This document shows positions 17,554 through 25,398 of a stretch of 64,000 nucleotides of DNA, in pieces. Under the pieces are notes generated by a model that was not told where the DNA came from, ran no database searches, and was given only the letters and a program-made list of their open reading frames with translations. The stretch covers positions 73,541-137,540 of the forward strand of contig DHJC01000023.1 in NCBI GenBank assembly GCA_002404155.1. Direction: 5' to 3'. The translations under genes were made by a program, and so were the position numbers. Numbering within the stretch: position 1 is the stretch's first letter; the number at the start of each line of letters is the position of its first letter. The DNA comes from Chloroflexi bacterium UBA4730. GTDB taxonomy: Bacteria; Chloroflexota; Limnocylindria; P2-11E.

Positions 17554-18413
17554 CCCCGCTCCTCTACGGCGTCGGCGCCGCGATCGGCTGGGGGCTCGCG
17601 GACTACGCGGGCGCCCTCTCGACGCGCAGGCTCGGCGTGTTCCAAGCGATGCTCGGCATGCAGACCACCGGGACCATCCTCTATGCCGCGGCGCTCATCG
17701 CCGTGGGCCGGTTCCCGGCGCTCTCGCTCGATCAACTCCCGCTGGCGCTCGCGCTCGCGGCGCTCGGCCTGGCCGGCCTGATCCTCTTCTACAAGGCCCT
17801 CGCGCTCGGGCCGATCGCGATCGTGAGCCCCATCGGCGCCGCGTACGTCGCAGTGACCGTGCTCCTTGTCGTCGTGTTCCTCGGCGAGCGGCTCACCGCC
17901 GGCCAGACGGTCGCGATCAGCGTGACGATGATCGGCATCGTCATGACCGGGACCGACGGCCGCAGCCTCGCCGCGGCCTTGAGCCGCCCGAAGCCGGGCG
18001 TGTGGCTCGCGATCCTGGCGATGATCGGTTTCGGTGGCTGGGCCGCGCTCATGGCCTACGCGACCCGCGAGCACGACGGCTTGGCCATGATCCTGATGCA
18101 GCGGATCGTGAGCGTCCCGATCACGCTCGCGATGCTCCTCGCGCTCCGTCGCCCGCTGACTGCCCGCCTGGGCCCGCGGACCATCGCGATCGTGCTGGCC
18201 ACCGGGATCTTCGACACGGTCGCGAACGTCTTTTACGTCGTCGGCGTCCAGGGCGGCTACGCGTCGATCGTCGCGACCGGGAGCGGGGTCTACCCGATCA
18301 TCCCCGCGCTGCTCGCCATCACGGTGCTCGGCGAACGGCTCGCGCCGAACCAATACGTCGGAGTGCTCGTGCTGCTCGCGGGACTCGTCGCGCTCGGGGT
18401 CACCGGCTCCTAG
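17550..18413 (+). CDS. EamA/DMT-family transporter
   Basis: 287 aa from CTG 17550, which gives ten hydrophobic helices in two five-helix EamA repeats. The first helix (LLYGVGAAIGWGLADYAGA) would be lost if the first conventional start, GTG 17637, were used. The CTG lies in CTGA, overlapping the stop of the peptidase gene by 4 nt. The ends of the two repeats carry the usual GERL motif (VVFLGERLTAGQT and VLGERLAPNQY). The substrate of this small-molecule exporter is unknown. The 3' end overlaps the convergent S41 gene by 4 nt. Confidence 0.87.
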   Translation: MTPLLYGVGAAIGWGLADYAGALSTRRLGVFQAMLGMQTTGTILYAAALIAVGRFPALSLDQLPLALALAALGLAGLILFYKALALGPIAIVSPIGAAYVAVTVLLVVVFLGERLTAGQTVAISVTMIGIVMTGTDGRSLAAALSRPKPGVWLAILAMIGFGGWAALMAYATREHDGLAMILMQRIVSVPITLAMLLALRRPLTARLGPRTIAIVLATGIFDTVANVFYVVGVQGGYASIVATGSGVYPIIPALLAITVLGERLAPNQYVGVLVLLAGLVALGVTGS

Positions 18414-19726
18414 CTGCGCCCACCGGTGCGGACGAACGCATCCGCAGCGAGCCGCTGGTTGTCGGTGCCGCTCTGGTCGGTCGCGACGGGCTTGTCGGGC
18501 ACGATGCCCTTGCCGGGCCCGTTGAGCGGCTCGCCGGTCTTCGCGTCCTCCATCCGCGCGATGGTCACGAGGAGGAGGCCGCCGTCGGGGAGCTCGCGCG
18601 GCTGGCCGATGCCGACGCAGCCTGCGGTCTGCTCGCCCATGACGGTGCCGACGCCATTCGCGCGCACGCCGGCGGCGATGATCTCGGCGCCCGAGGCGGA
18701 GTTCTTGTTCACGAGCACGACGAGTGGTTTCGGGCTGTCGATGTACATCCGGTCGTTCGTGCGGAGCGGCGTGCGGTTCCCGTCGCGGCCGACCTGGTAC
18801 ACGATCGTCGCGTTCTTGACGAAGATGCTCGCGATGTCCACCGCCGCCGAAAGATCGCCACCCGGGTCGTCGCGCAGGTCCAGGACCCGGCCGACGACGC
18901 CGGCGTCGTTCTGCCGTTTCACCGCCTGGGCCACCTGCGTCGACACGTCGCCGTTCAGCTGGGACACCGAGATGTAGCCCACGTTGCCCTCGTCGGTCTG
19001 GTCGATGACCCGCGGCGGCGTGACCTTGCCGCGCACGATGGCGATCGGCGTGTCCACGCCGTTGCGGACGAACACGATGTTCACCGTCGTGCCCTCGGGT
19101 CCCTTGATCTTGTTGGCGACGACGTCCGACGTCGATCCGGCCATGTCTTCGCCGTTCACGGTCTTGATCTTGTCGCCCTTCTTCACGCCGGCCTTCTCGG
19201 CCGGGCTGTCCGGGAAGACCTGCGCGATCTCGACGAGGTCGTTCGGACCCGGCGAGGTGATCGTCGCGCCGATGCCCGAGTACTCCTGCGGTGGGGCATT
19301 GAAGCCCTTCGCGCGGTTCGGATCGAGGTAATACGTGTGGCATTCGTTCATCGAGCGGGCCATGCCGTCGGTCGCTTGTTCCTCGACGAGCTTCGGGTCC
19401 TCTTTCGGGTTCGCCGCGACGACGTCATTGAGCGTCGTGGCGAACTTGGCGAAGTCGGACTGGGGACTGCCGGTGAACGTGGGTTTCGTGACCGTCTGCG
19501 ACGGGTCGTTCATCTTCACCAGGAGCGTCTGCACCGCGTCGAGCGCGGCGTTCAGCAGCTGCGTGGAGCTCGGCTTGTCGACGTGCCGCTCGATGAGGAT
19601 GTTGAACGCCGCTTCCGCGGTCGCGAAGTTCGTCGAGGCGGCGGGGATCGGGAGCTCCTGGATGGCGGCGCACGACGACACCACGAGCGCGGCGACGAGC
19701 ACGAGGACCGGGCGGAAACGGATCAT
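18410..19726 (-). CDS. S41-family peptidase-like lipoprotein with PDZ domain
   Basis: 438 aa. Lipoprotein signal with lipobox VVSSC near residue 19. A helical N-terminal region ends in NECHTYYLDPN (about 140); a PDZ domain spans about 150-240 (YSGIGATI ... GDKIKTVNGEDM); the S41 core has VLDLRDDPGGDLSAAVDIAS near 300 and the nucleophile region NSASGAEIIAAG near 355. The usual Lys 25 residues after the Ser is Cys here (QTAGCVG), as in the paralogue at 21708-22835. It may use a tricorn-like Ser-His arrangement or be altered in function. Predicted to act outside the membrane. Confidence 0.85.
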   Translation of the reverse strand: MIRFRPVLVLVAALVVSSCAAIQELPIPAASTNFATAEAAFNILIERHVDKPSSTQLLNAALDAVQTLLVKMNDPSQTVTKPTFTGSPQSDFAKFATTLNDVVAANPKEDPKLVEEQATDGMARSMNECHTYYLDPNRAKGFNAPPQEYSGIGATITSPGPNDLVEIAQVFPDSPAEKAGVKKGDKIKTVNGEDMAGSTSDVVANKIKGPEGTTVNIVFVRNGVDTPIAIVRGKVTPPRVIDQTDEGNVGYISVSQLNGDVSTQVAQAVKRQNDAGVVGRVLDLRDDPGGDLSAAVDIASIFVKNATIVYQVGRDGNRTPLRTNDRMYIDSPKPLVVLVNKNSASGAEIIAAGVRANGVGTVMGEQTAGCVGIGQPRELPDGGLLLVTIARMEDAKTGEPLNGPGKGIVPDKPVATDQSGTDNQRLAADAFVRTGGRS

Positions 19727-19783
19727 CGCTGTTCCGAGTGTACGAGTGGGAGTGGCGTGCGGACGCCGGCTCTTAGCCGCGTC

Positions 19784-20416
19784 TTAGTTAGCCGGGTCCT
19801 CGCGCATGAGCTTGCGCAGTCGGCCCAGGGCGCGGAATTGGAGTGCGCGGATCGCGCCTTCGTTCTTGCCCAGGATCTTCGCGACCTCGCGGCTCGAGCG
19901 GTTCTCGACGAACCGGAGGACGAGGACCTCCTGCTGCTCCGTCGTGAGATGGTGCACCGCACCGCGCAGGGCGTCGACAGCCTCGCCGTGGACCGCGCGC
20001 TCGTGCGCCGTCGGTCCGTCCTCGGCGAGCCCGAAGGCGTTGTCGATCTCGACGGTCGGCCGCTCGCGGCGGCGGCGGTCGGTGACCGCGTTGCGGGCGA
20101 TGGTGTACAGCCAGGCGAGGAACGACTTGCCCTGCCAGCGGTACCGGTGGATGTTCGCGAACGCGCGTGTGAACACCTCGCTGCAGAGGTCCTCGGCGTC
20201 GCTGGGCTCGCGGACGCGGTACAGGAGGTAGCGGTACACGCTGTCCACGTTGGTGTCGTAGAGCTCCGCGAACGCCGCCCGGTCACCGTTCCGTGCACGG
20301 TCGATGACGTCTGGAACTGGGCCGAACGCATCCAATGCGATCGTCGGCGCGATCGTGAGGGCCTCGACGCGTGCGACGCTCAGGCTCACGTGGTGCGTCC
20401 CCTTCCCGTTTCCCAC
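19784..20416 (-). CDS. ECF-type RNA polymerase sigma factor
   Basis: Up to 210 aa from GTG 20416; GTG 20389, preceded by AAGGGG, gives 201 aa and is the better-supported start. Region 2 is at about residues 45-105 (AELYDTNVDSVYRYLLYRV, SDAEDLCSEVFTRAF, SFLAWLYTIARNAVTDRRRR) and region 4 at about 140-200 (LRGAVHHLTTEQQEVLVLRF, SSREVAKILGKNEGAIRAL). No anti-sigma gene adjoins it; the neighbours on both sides encode extracytoplasmic lipoproteins, which hints at an envelope-stress or secretion regulon. Transcribed from the promoter proposed at 20431-20460. Confidence 0.92.
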   Translation of the reverse strand: MGNGKGTHHVSLSVARVEALTIAPTIALDAFGPVPDVIDRARNGDRAAFAELYDTNVDSVYRYLLYRVREPSDAEDLCSEVFTRAFANIHRYRWQGKSFLAWLYTIARNAVTDRRRRERPTVEIDNAFGLAEDGPTAHERAVHGEAVDALRGAVHHLTTEQQEVLVLRFVENRSSREVAKILGKNEGAIRALQFRALGRLRKLMREDPAN

Positions 20417-20430
20417 TGAGTGCTGGGAGG

Positions 20431-20460
20431 ACCATACCCAGCGGGTAGACGCACCGACAA
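20431..20460 (-). promoter_or_regulatory. candidate promoter of the ECF sigma gene
   Basis: On the minus strand TTGTCG (20460-20455) and TATGGT (20436-20431) are separated by 18 bases. Transcription from here would begin near 20424, giving a leader of about 35 nt to the GTG at 20389 and almost none to the GTG at 20416. Similarity to the housekeeping consensus is moderate, so this is a candidate only. Confidence 0.4.
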
Positions 20461-20469
20461 CCGCCTAGA

Positions 20470-20528
20470 GGTACCAAATCTGGGTCAGCGAATGGGGTAC
20501 CTGTACCGCGTTCCGTACGATGGGTACC
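20470..20528. repeat. three GGTACC palindromes spaced 26 and 27 bp
   Basis: GGTACC occurs at 20470-20475, 20496-20501 and 20523-20528, inside the 140-bp gap between the ECF sigma gene and the metalloprotease-like lipoprotein gene. Flanks differ, but two further GTAC tetramers (in CTGTACCG and CCGTACGA) lie between the second and third. The gap is downstream of one minus-strand gene and upstream of the next, so the repeats could be operator sites for the sigma gene or part of a messenger end. No T-tract terminator is visible. Confidence 0.5.
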
Positions 20529-20556
20529 CTAGGGCTTCCTTGGCCGCTGTCCATTT

Positions 20557-21711
20557 TCAGCAGTAGGTCTGCTTCGCCCAGCCGACCCAGCCCGAGTAGA
20601 AGGCCTCCGGAGTGACCCCGAGCACCTTCGGGAGATTCACTTTCGCGTCGACGCCGGCCTTGTACGCGGTCATGAGATCCCAATACGCGTTCGCACCGCC
20701 GCCGATCTTGTACACGTACTCGACCATCGTATTCGCGAACGAGTAGTACTGCCCCGGCAGCTCGGGCGGCGTCTCCGGCGTCTGCAGCACCCCGTCCTCG
20801 AGCTGCTTGTAGGTCGGCGTCGGCGTGTTGCAGACCACGTTCTTCTTCGTCGCGACGCTCCGCGATTGACCGACGAAGTCCGGCCAGCCCTCGACGAGCC
20901 AGAAGGGCAGGCGCGCGGAGATACCGGGGATGAACTGGTCCTGCAGCCAGTGCAGCCCCTCGTGGCGCATGACGCTGGCCGTCGTCTCCGTCACGGTCGC
21001 CAGGCCCGCCTTGAACGAGAGCGCGTTGCTGAACAGCCGGATAAACGGATCGCTCGGGACGTTGTCCAGGTGGAAGCCCGCGACGCCGCAGGCGACGTTC
21101 GGTCCCGCCGCGCCGCGCGTCGGGAAGATCCGCAGCCCGAACGCCTGATCCGTCGACGTATGCCCTTCGGCCTGCGTAAGCAGGAACGCCCGCGCCGCAT
21201 TCCCGGCCGCCGCGTATGTGTCGATCACGTCGTTGTCGATGCCGTAGTAGCTGAGCTGCAGGCCGTCGATCGCCTTGGTCTGATCTCCACCGAGCTCGGT
21301 GTCGAGCGGCTCGCTGCGGATCCATTTGCCGCCCTCGCGCCGGAAGTACAGCCGCGAGTAGCCGTTCACATCGTCGCCCACGTACGCGCGGGCGTACGTG
21401 TCGAGGTAGGGCTCGACCTTCGCGATCTTCACCTCGAACGGCGTGAACCCCTGACGGGACGCGATGTCAAAGGTTTCGGACTGGCACCGGCGGAACGCTG
21501 CGCGGGTGAGGTCGATCGTCGCCTGGAAGCCCGTGAGGTCCTTCTTGCCGATCGCCGTCTCCCAGGCGTTCATCACCGCCACGAGCTCGGCGGCGGTCTT
21601 GTCGGTGATCGCGACCTTCTCGGGGCCCGATGGCGTGGGTGCGGTCGAGGAGGTGCACGCGGCGAGCGCGAGAGCCAGCGCGATGGCCGCCCGGCGGAGG
21701 CCCTGGGTCAC
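20557..21711 (-). CDS. lipoprotein with HExxH metalloprotease-like domain
   Basis: 384 aa. The lipobox LALAAC (Cys near residue 19) predicts a membrane-anchored extracellular protein. A gluzincin-like site is visible: RHEGLHWLQDQ (HExxH) near residue 250 with LPFWLVEGWPDF about 17 residues later, the Glu of WLVEG being a plausible third zinc ligand, as in peptidase MA-like families. The N-terminal 150 residues are of unknown fold. Five or so cysteines could form disulfides. It starts at an ATGA overlap with the S41 gene upstream, so the two exported proteins are co-translated. I do not recognise a named family. Confidence 0.75.
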   Translation of the reverse strand: MTQGLRRAAIALALALAACTSSTAPTPSGPEKVAITDKTAAELVAVMNAWETAIGKKDLTGFQATIDLTRAAFRRCQSETFDIASRQGFTPFEVKIAKVEPYLDTYARAYVGDDVNGYSRLYFRREGGKWIRSEPLDTELGGDQTKAIDGLQLSYYGIDNDVIDTYAAAGNAARAFLLTQAEGHTSTDQAFGLRIFPTRGAAGPNVACGVAGFHLDNVPSDPFIRLFSNALSFKAGLATVTETTASVMRHEGLHWLQDQFIPGISARLPFWLVEGWPDFVGQSRSVATKKNVVCNTPTPTYKQLEDGVLQTPETPPELPGQYYSFANTMVEYVYKIGGGANAYWDLMTAYKAGVDAKVNLPKVLGVTPEAFYSGWVGWAKQTYC

Positions 21712-22835
21712 TTGCCCGCGATCTTGTCGAGGAGGACCTTGGTCGCGGTCGCGATCGCCGAGGCGTCACTGGCGGGCACGTCCGGCTCGATGCCGGCGTT
21801 GTTGTACTTCGTGCCGGTGATCGCGCCGACGAACTCCTGTTGCACGACGTAGAGCTGGGAGCCGTCGCTGCCGAGCGGCGAGCTGCTCGTCGCGCCGAGG
21901 CAGCCGGCCGACTTGGAGCCGACGATCGTCGCGCGCTTGTTCTCCTTGAGCCCGGCGGCGAGCACCTCCGGCGACGAGCCGCCGCGGTCGTTGAGGATGA
22001 TCGCGATCGGCAGCTGGTACGCGGGGCCAAGGCGCAGGTCTTTGTTGGCGCTCTGCGTGCCGGCGTTGCCGTTCTTCACCGCGACCTTGAGGGTGCTCTC
22101 GCCGTTGAGGAACCAGCCCGACATGACGTCGGGGGGGTCGCCGCCGACGTTGGCCCGCAGATCGAAGAGCCAGGCCTTCGCGCCCGCCGCGATCGCCTTG
22201 TCCAGCACCGCCTTCACGGCGTCGGTGATCCGATACGTGCCGGTGACCTCGAACGCGTGCCAGGTGAGGTAGGCGATGCCGCCGTCGAGCATCTTCGCCT
22301 GCAGGCCGGCCTCATCGGGCTGCTGCTGCAGGAACGTGCCGCCGCTCGGAACTTGCGGTGCTGAGCCCGTGAGCGCCTCGGGCCGGGACTGCTTCACGCC
22401 GCCCTTGCCGTCGAGGTAATAGGTGTGGCAGTCCGGGTCCGCCTGGATCATCCCGACAATGCCGATCTCGGCCAGGCGGTCGGCCGACAGCTGCGAGTTC
22501 TTCGCCGCGAGCGCGCCCGCGGCGGCGGCGAACTTCTTGAAGTCGCCCAGGTTCGTCTCGGTGTCGGTGGAGAAGTCCGGCGTCGCGACATCGTCGGAGC
22601 CGCCGCTGCTCTTCGCCTCTTTCTTCATGGCGTCGAGCGCGCCGGTCAGGAGCTGCTTCGACGTCGGGTTGTGCACCGACGCGTCCGACATGAACGAGTA
22701 GGAGATGTCGAGCTTGGCCTGCTTGAAGTCGCCGGTCTTTTGCGGTGTCGCGGGCGCGCCGGTCGTGGCGGCGGGCGTACAGCCGAAGAGAGCGATCGCG
22801 AGGACCGCGAGGATGGCGAGGGTGCGGCGCATCAC
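21708..22835 (-). CDS. S41-family peptidase-like lipoprotein, PDZ-less paralogue
   Basis: 375 aa. Lipobox LALFGC near residue 19. It shares with the protein at 18410-19726 the motif DCHTYYLDG (about 145) and a core with WLFDLRANVGGDPPDV (near 225), nucleophile region GGSSPEVLAAG (near 285) and SAGCLG where other S41 enzymes have a catalytic Lys. A recognisable PDZ domain is missing between CHTYYLD and the core. Located 15 nt downstream of the MoeB-type gene and overlapping the metalloprotease-like gene by 4 nt, it is the middle of a three-gene operon. Confidence 0.82.
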   Translation of the reverse strand: MMRRTLAILAVLAIALFGCTPAATTGAPATPQKTGDFKQAKLDISYSFMSDASVHNPTSKQLLTGALDAMKKEAKSSGGSDDVATPDFSTDTETNLGDFKKFAAAAGALAAKNSQLSADRLAEIGIVGMIQADPDCHTYYLDGKGGVKQSRPEALTGSAPQVPSGGTFLQQQPDEAGLQAKMLDGGIAYLTWHAFEVTGTYRITDAVKAVLDKAIAAGAKAWLFDLRANVGGDPPDVMSGWFLNGESTLKVAVKNGNAGTQSANKDLRLGPAYQLPIAIILNDRGGSSPEVLAAGLKENKRATIVGSKSAGCLGATSSSPLGSDGSQLYVVQQEFVGAITGTKYNNAGIEPDVPASDASAIATATKVLLDKIAGK

Positions 22836-22850
22836 GCTGAGGATACTGAC

Positions 22851-24098
22851 TCAGCGAGCTGCTGGTTCGGTCCCCTTGAGCGACAGCACGTGCTCGGCCT
22901 GCCACTCGGAGGGCGAGGCGCAGAAGCCCTCGTAGTCGACGTACTCGGTGATCGTCGGATGTTCTCCACAGATCGGGCACGCCGGATCGCGACGCAGCTT
23001 GACCTCGCGGAAGGTCTCATCGAGCGCGTCGAACAGCAGGTACCGCCCGATGAGGGGTTCGCCGATGCCGAGGAGCAGCTTGATCGCTTCATTGGCCTGG
23101 ATTGACCCGACGATCCCCGGTAGCACGCCGAGCACGCCGGCCTCCGCGCACGACGGCGCGAGCTCCGGCGGCGGCGGCTGGTGGAACAGGCAGCGGTAGC
23201 AGGGGCCTTGCTCGAACCGGTCGGCTCCGCCGACCGGCGGGAAGGGCTTGAACACTGTGACCTGACCCTCGAAGCGGTAGATGCTCCCGTGGACCACCGG
23301 GATCCGGTGCTTCACCGACGCGTCATTCACCAGGTAGCGGGTCGGGAAGTTATCCGCGCCATCCACGATCACGTCATAGCCGGCGATGATCCGGTCGATG
23401 TTGGCGGCGGTGAGACGCTCCTCGTAGCCGATCACCTTCACGTCGGGGTTGAGCGCGTTGATCGTCTCTCGCGCGGACTCGACCTTCGACCGTCCGATCC
23501 GCTCGGTGTTGTGGATGATCTGGCGCTGGAGGTTCGTCGCGTCGACGACGTCGGAATCGACGATGCCGATCGTACCGACGCCCGCGGCCGCGAGGTAGAG
23601 CGCCGCCGGTGACCCGAGGCCGCCCGCGCCGATGAGGAGCACCTTGCTCCGCAGGAGCTTCAGCTGGCCGCGCTCGCCAATCTCGGGGATGAGCAGGTGG
23701 CGTGAGTACCGCTGCGCCTGTTCGGGTGCGAGCGTCTCGGGCTTCGTCCAGGGGAGCCCGGAGTCCTTCCACCGGTTGAAGCCGCCGGACATCGAGACGA
23801 CGTTCGTGTACCCGAGCGTCTGCAGCGTGTCCGCCGCGATGACCGAACGGACACCAGCGGCGCAGTACAGGACCGTGGGCTTGTCCTTGCTCGGAAGCCG
23901 GTCCTCGGCCCATTGCTCGACGTAGCTCTTCGGCACGAAGGCCGCGCCCGGGAGGTGGCCCTCGTCCCACTCGTTCTTCTCGCGCACGTCGCCGAGCTGG
24001 ACGTCGCCCTTCTTCAGGAGCTCTTGGACCTCCTGCGGCGTGGCTTCTCTGACGCGCTTCTTCAGCTCGGAGAAGTAGTCGCGATACGAGTTCGGCAT
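22851..24098 (-). CDS. MoeB/ThiF-type sulfur-carrier adenylyltransferase with N-terminal rhodanese domain
   Basis: 415 aa. The rhodanese domain comes first (about 20-110), with active loop YCAAGVRSV. The ThiF/MoeB domain follows (about 125-380): YSRHLLIPEIGERGQ, nucleotide-binding VLLIGAGGLGSPAALYLAAAG, the ATP-contacting SDVVDATNLQRQ, and a Zn site of two CxxC pairs (CYRC, CPIC). This enzyme class adenylates the C-terminal Gly-Gly of MoaD, ThiS or CysO carriers and the rhodanese domain supplies persulfide sulfur. In the common MoeZ/MOCS3 form rhodanese is C-terminal, so the order here is reversed. A possible -10 (TATCCT, 24107-24112) lies 8-9 nt before the ATG. Confidence 0.92.
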   Translation of the reverse strand: MPNSYRDYFSELKKRVREATPQEVQELLKKGDVQLGDVREKNEWDEGHLPGAAFVPKSYVEQWAEDRLPSKDKPTVLYCAAGVRSVIAADTLQTLGYTNVVSMSGGFNRWKDSGLPWTKPETLAPEQAQRYSRHLLIPEIGERGQLKLLRSKVLLIGAGGLGSPAALYLAAAGVGTIGIVDSDVVDATNLQRQIIHNTERIGRSKVESARETINALNPDVKVIGYEERLTAANIDRIIAGYDVIVDGADNFPTRYLVNDASVKHRIPVVHGSIYRFEGQVTVFKPFPPVGGADRFEQGPCYRCLFHQPPPPELAPSCAEAGVLGVLPGIVGSIQANEAIKLLLGIGEPLIGRYLLFDALDETFREVKLRRDPACPICGEHPTITEYVDYEGFCASPSEWQAEHVLSLKGTEPAAR

Positions 24099-24157
24099 TT
24101 GTCATCAGGATAACCGATGGTGCGAGTCGGAAATTCCTCGCGTACGCTGGAAACCCC

Positions 24158-24574
24158 GTGGAAACGCTCTATTTCGACATCCTGCAGTTCCTCTATCACC
24201 TCGCCCTGGCCATCCTCGTCGGCGGGGCGATCGTGCTCGGTGCACCGTCGCGCCGCTACGACCAGCTCGCCGGTCTGGCACTCCTCGTCCTGGTCCTCAC
24301 GAGCGTCCTCAAGCTCATCGCGTTCGAGGACGCCGACGTGGGGCCGCGCCTGGTCGCGCGGTGGGTCGCGCTCGCCGTTCTCGCAATTGCCACGCTGTAT
24401 GCGAGCGCGTGGGCCTCGTCCGTGGCCCGCGCGTTCCGAACGCAGACGCCCGACTTCGACGATCTTCCGCCGCACAGCGCTGCCCGCCGGGAGTACGCGA
24501 AGCTCGCGCGGTCCGCGTCGCGCGCGACGCGCGTCGTCGTCTTCAGCGGCCTTGTCGCGCTCTTTCTCTCTTGA
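24158..24574 (+). CDS. small four-helix membrane protein, DUF4149-like
   Basis: 138 aa from GTG 24158. Four hydrophobic segments are apparent (about 5-30, 38-58, 65-90, 115-137), with a charged loop holding FRTQTPDFDDLPPHS. The pattern FLYHLALAILVGGAIVLGAP resembles the opening of DUF4149/TMEM205-like and CopD-like membrane proteins, but the match is loose. It overlaps the next gene at TGATG. Role unknown. Confidence 0.6.
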   Translation: METLYFDILQFLYHLALAILVGGAIVLGAPSRRYDQLAGLALLVLVLTSVLKLIAFEDADVGPRLVARWVALAVLAIATLYASAWASSVARAFRTQTPDFDDLPPHSAARREYAKLARSASRATRVVVFSGLVALFLS

Positions 24575-25398
24575 TGGTCGCCATCGAGAAGGCTATCGCC
24601 GCGCACCGGGAGAAGGTCCTGAAGGCCCATCGGGTGCGGAACGCCGGTCAGCTCGTGGAGCTTGTCGAGGCGCTCGGCTTCGCGTTCGCGTTCACGCTGC
24701 GTACGGGCGACGCGCCGATCCCCGCCTGCTTCGATCACCTTTCCACCAGCGACGAGGGTCGCAAGTGGGGCTGGATGTGGGGCTGGAAGGACGAGCTGGC
24801 CGAGGAGAAGAAACTCTACTACGGGACACTGCTCGCTCGGAAGCCCACGTTCGTCTCGATGAAGCTGCTGCCGACCTTCTACGCGACGTTCGGCCGCGCC
24901 GGCGAGCCGGACGATCACCTGGACGACGTGCGGGCTGGGCGTCTCTCGGACGTAGGGCGGCGGATCATCGACTTCCTGTCGCAGAAGGGCGAGACCCAGA
25001 CCAAGCGGATGCGCGCCGAGCTTGGCATCACGTCGAAGGAGGGGCGCGCGGCGTACGGAAAGGCCATCGACGAGGTGCAACGGCTCATGTACGTCGCACG
25101 GGTGCGTGCCGTCGGTGAGGGACGCGAGGACTACAACTACACCTACGACCTGTTCCTTCGCCGCTACCCCGAGACCGTGAAGGCGGCCGAGCGGCTGTCG
25201 TCCGCGGACGCGACGGCCAGGCTCCTCACGCGCACGCTCGAGCTCGCCGGGGCGGTGACGGAGAAGCAGCTGCTGCGGTTGTTCGATTGGGACGAGGCCG
25301 TCGCACATCGCGCGGTCGCACGGGCCGAGGCCGCCAAGAAGCTCGTCCGCGTGAACGGGTCGCTCGTCCTCTCGGCGCTTTACGATGGCCGTCCGTAA
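24574..25398 (+). CDS. winged-helix protein, AlkZ-related
   Basis: 274 aa from ATG 24574 (TGATG junction). The middle section DVGRRIIDFLSQKGETQTKRMRAEL and the repeated GAVTEKQLLRLFDWDEAVAHRAV look like winged-helix DNA-binding units. The opening AHRVRNAGQLVELVEALGFAFAF and the WGWMWGWKDE stretch recall proteins annotated as AlkZ-related, distant relatives of the YcaQ/AlkZ DNA glycosylase. I cannot see the glycosylase catalytic QxQ/QxD motif, so repair activity is not assured. Its TAA is shared with the ATG of the next gene (TAATG), so all three genes 24158-28178 are translationally linked. Confidence 0.55.
   Translation: MVAIEKAIAAHREKVLKAHRVRNAGQLVELVEALGFAFAFTLRTGDAPIPACFDHLSTSDEGRKWGWMWGWKDELAEEKKLYYGTLLARKPTFVSMKLLPTFYATFGRAGEPDDHLDDVRAGRLSDVGRRIIDFLSQKGETQTKRMRAELGITSKEGRAAYGKAIDEVQRLMYVARVRAVGEGREDYNYTYDLFLRRYPETVKAAERLSSADATARLLTRTLELAGAVTEKQLLRLFDWDEAVAHRAVARAEAAKKLVRVNGSLVLSALYDGRP

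Noticed and set aside
18002..20419. 805-codon plus-strand frame over the S41 and sigma genes
   Set aside because: It runs antisense to two well-supported genes and is composed almost only of Arg, Asp, Val and Ala; a frame of this length arises easily at this GC content.
24107..24157. Bidirectional promoter between the MoeB-type gene and the small membrane-protein gene
   Set aside because: A TATCCT fits a -10 on the minus strand, but no paired -35 or plus-strand promoter is convincing, so I did not list it as a feature.
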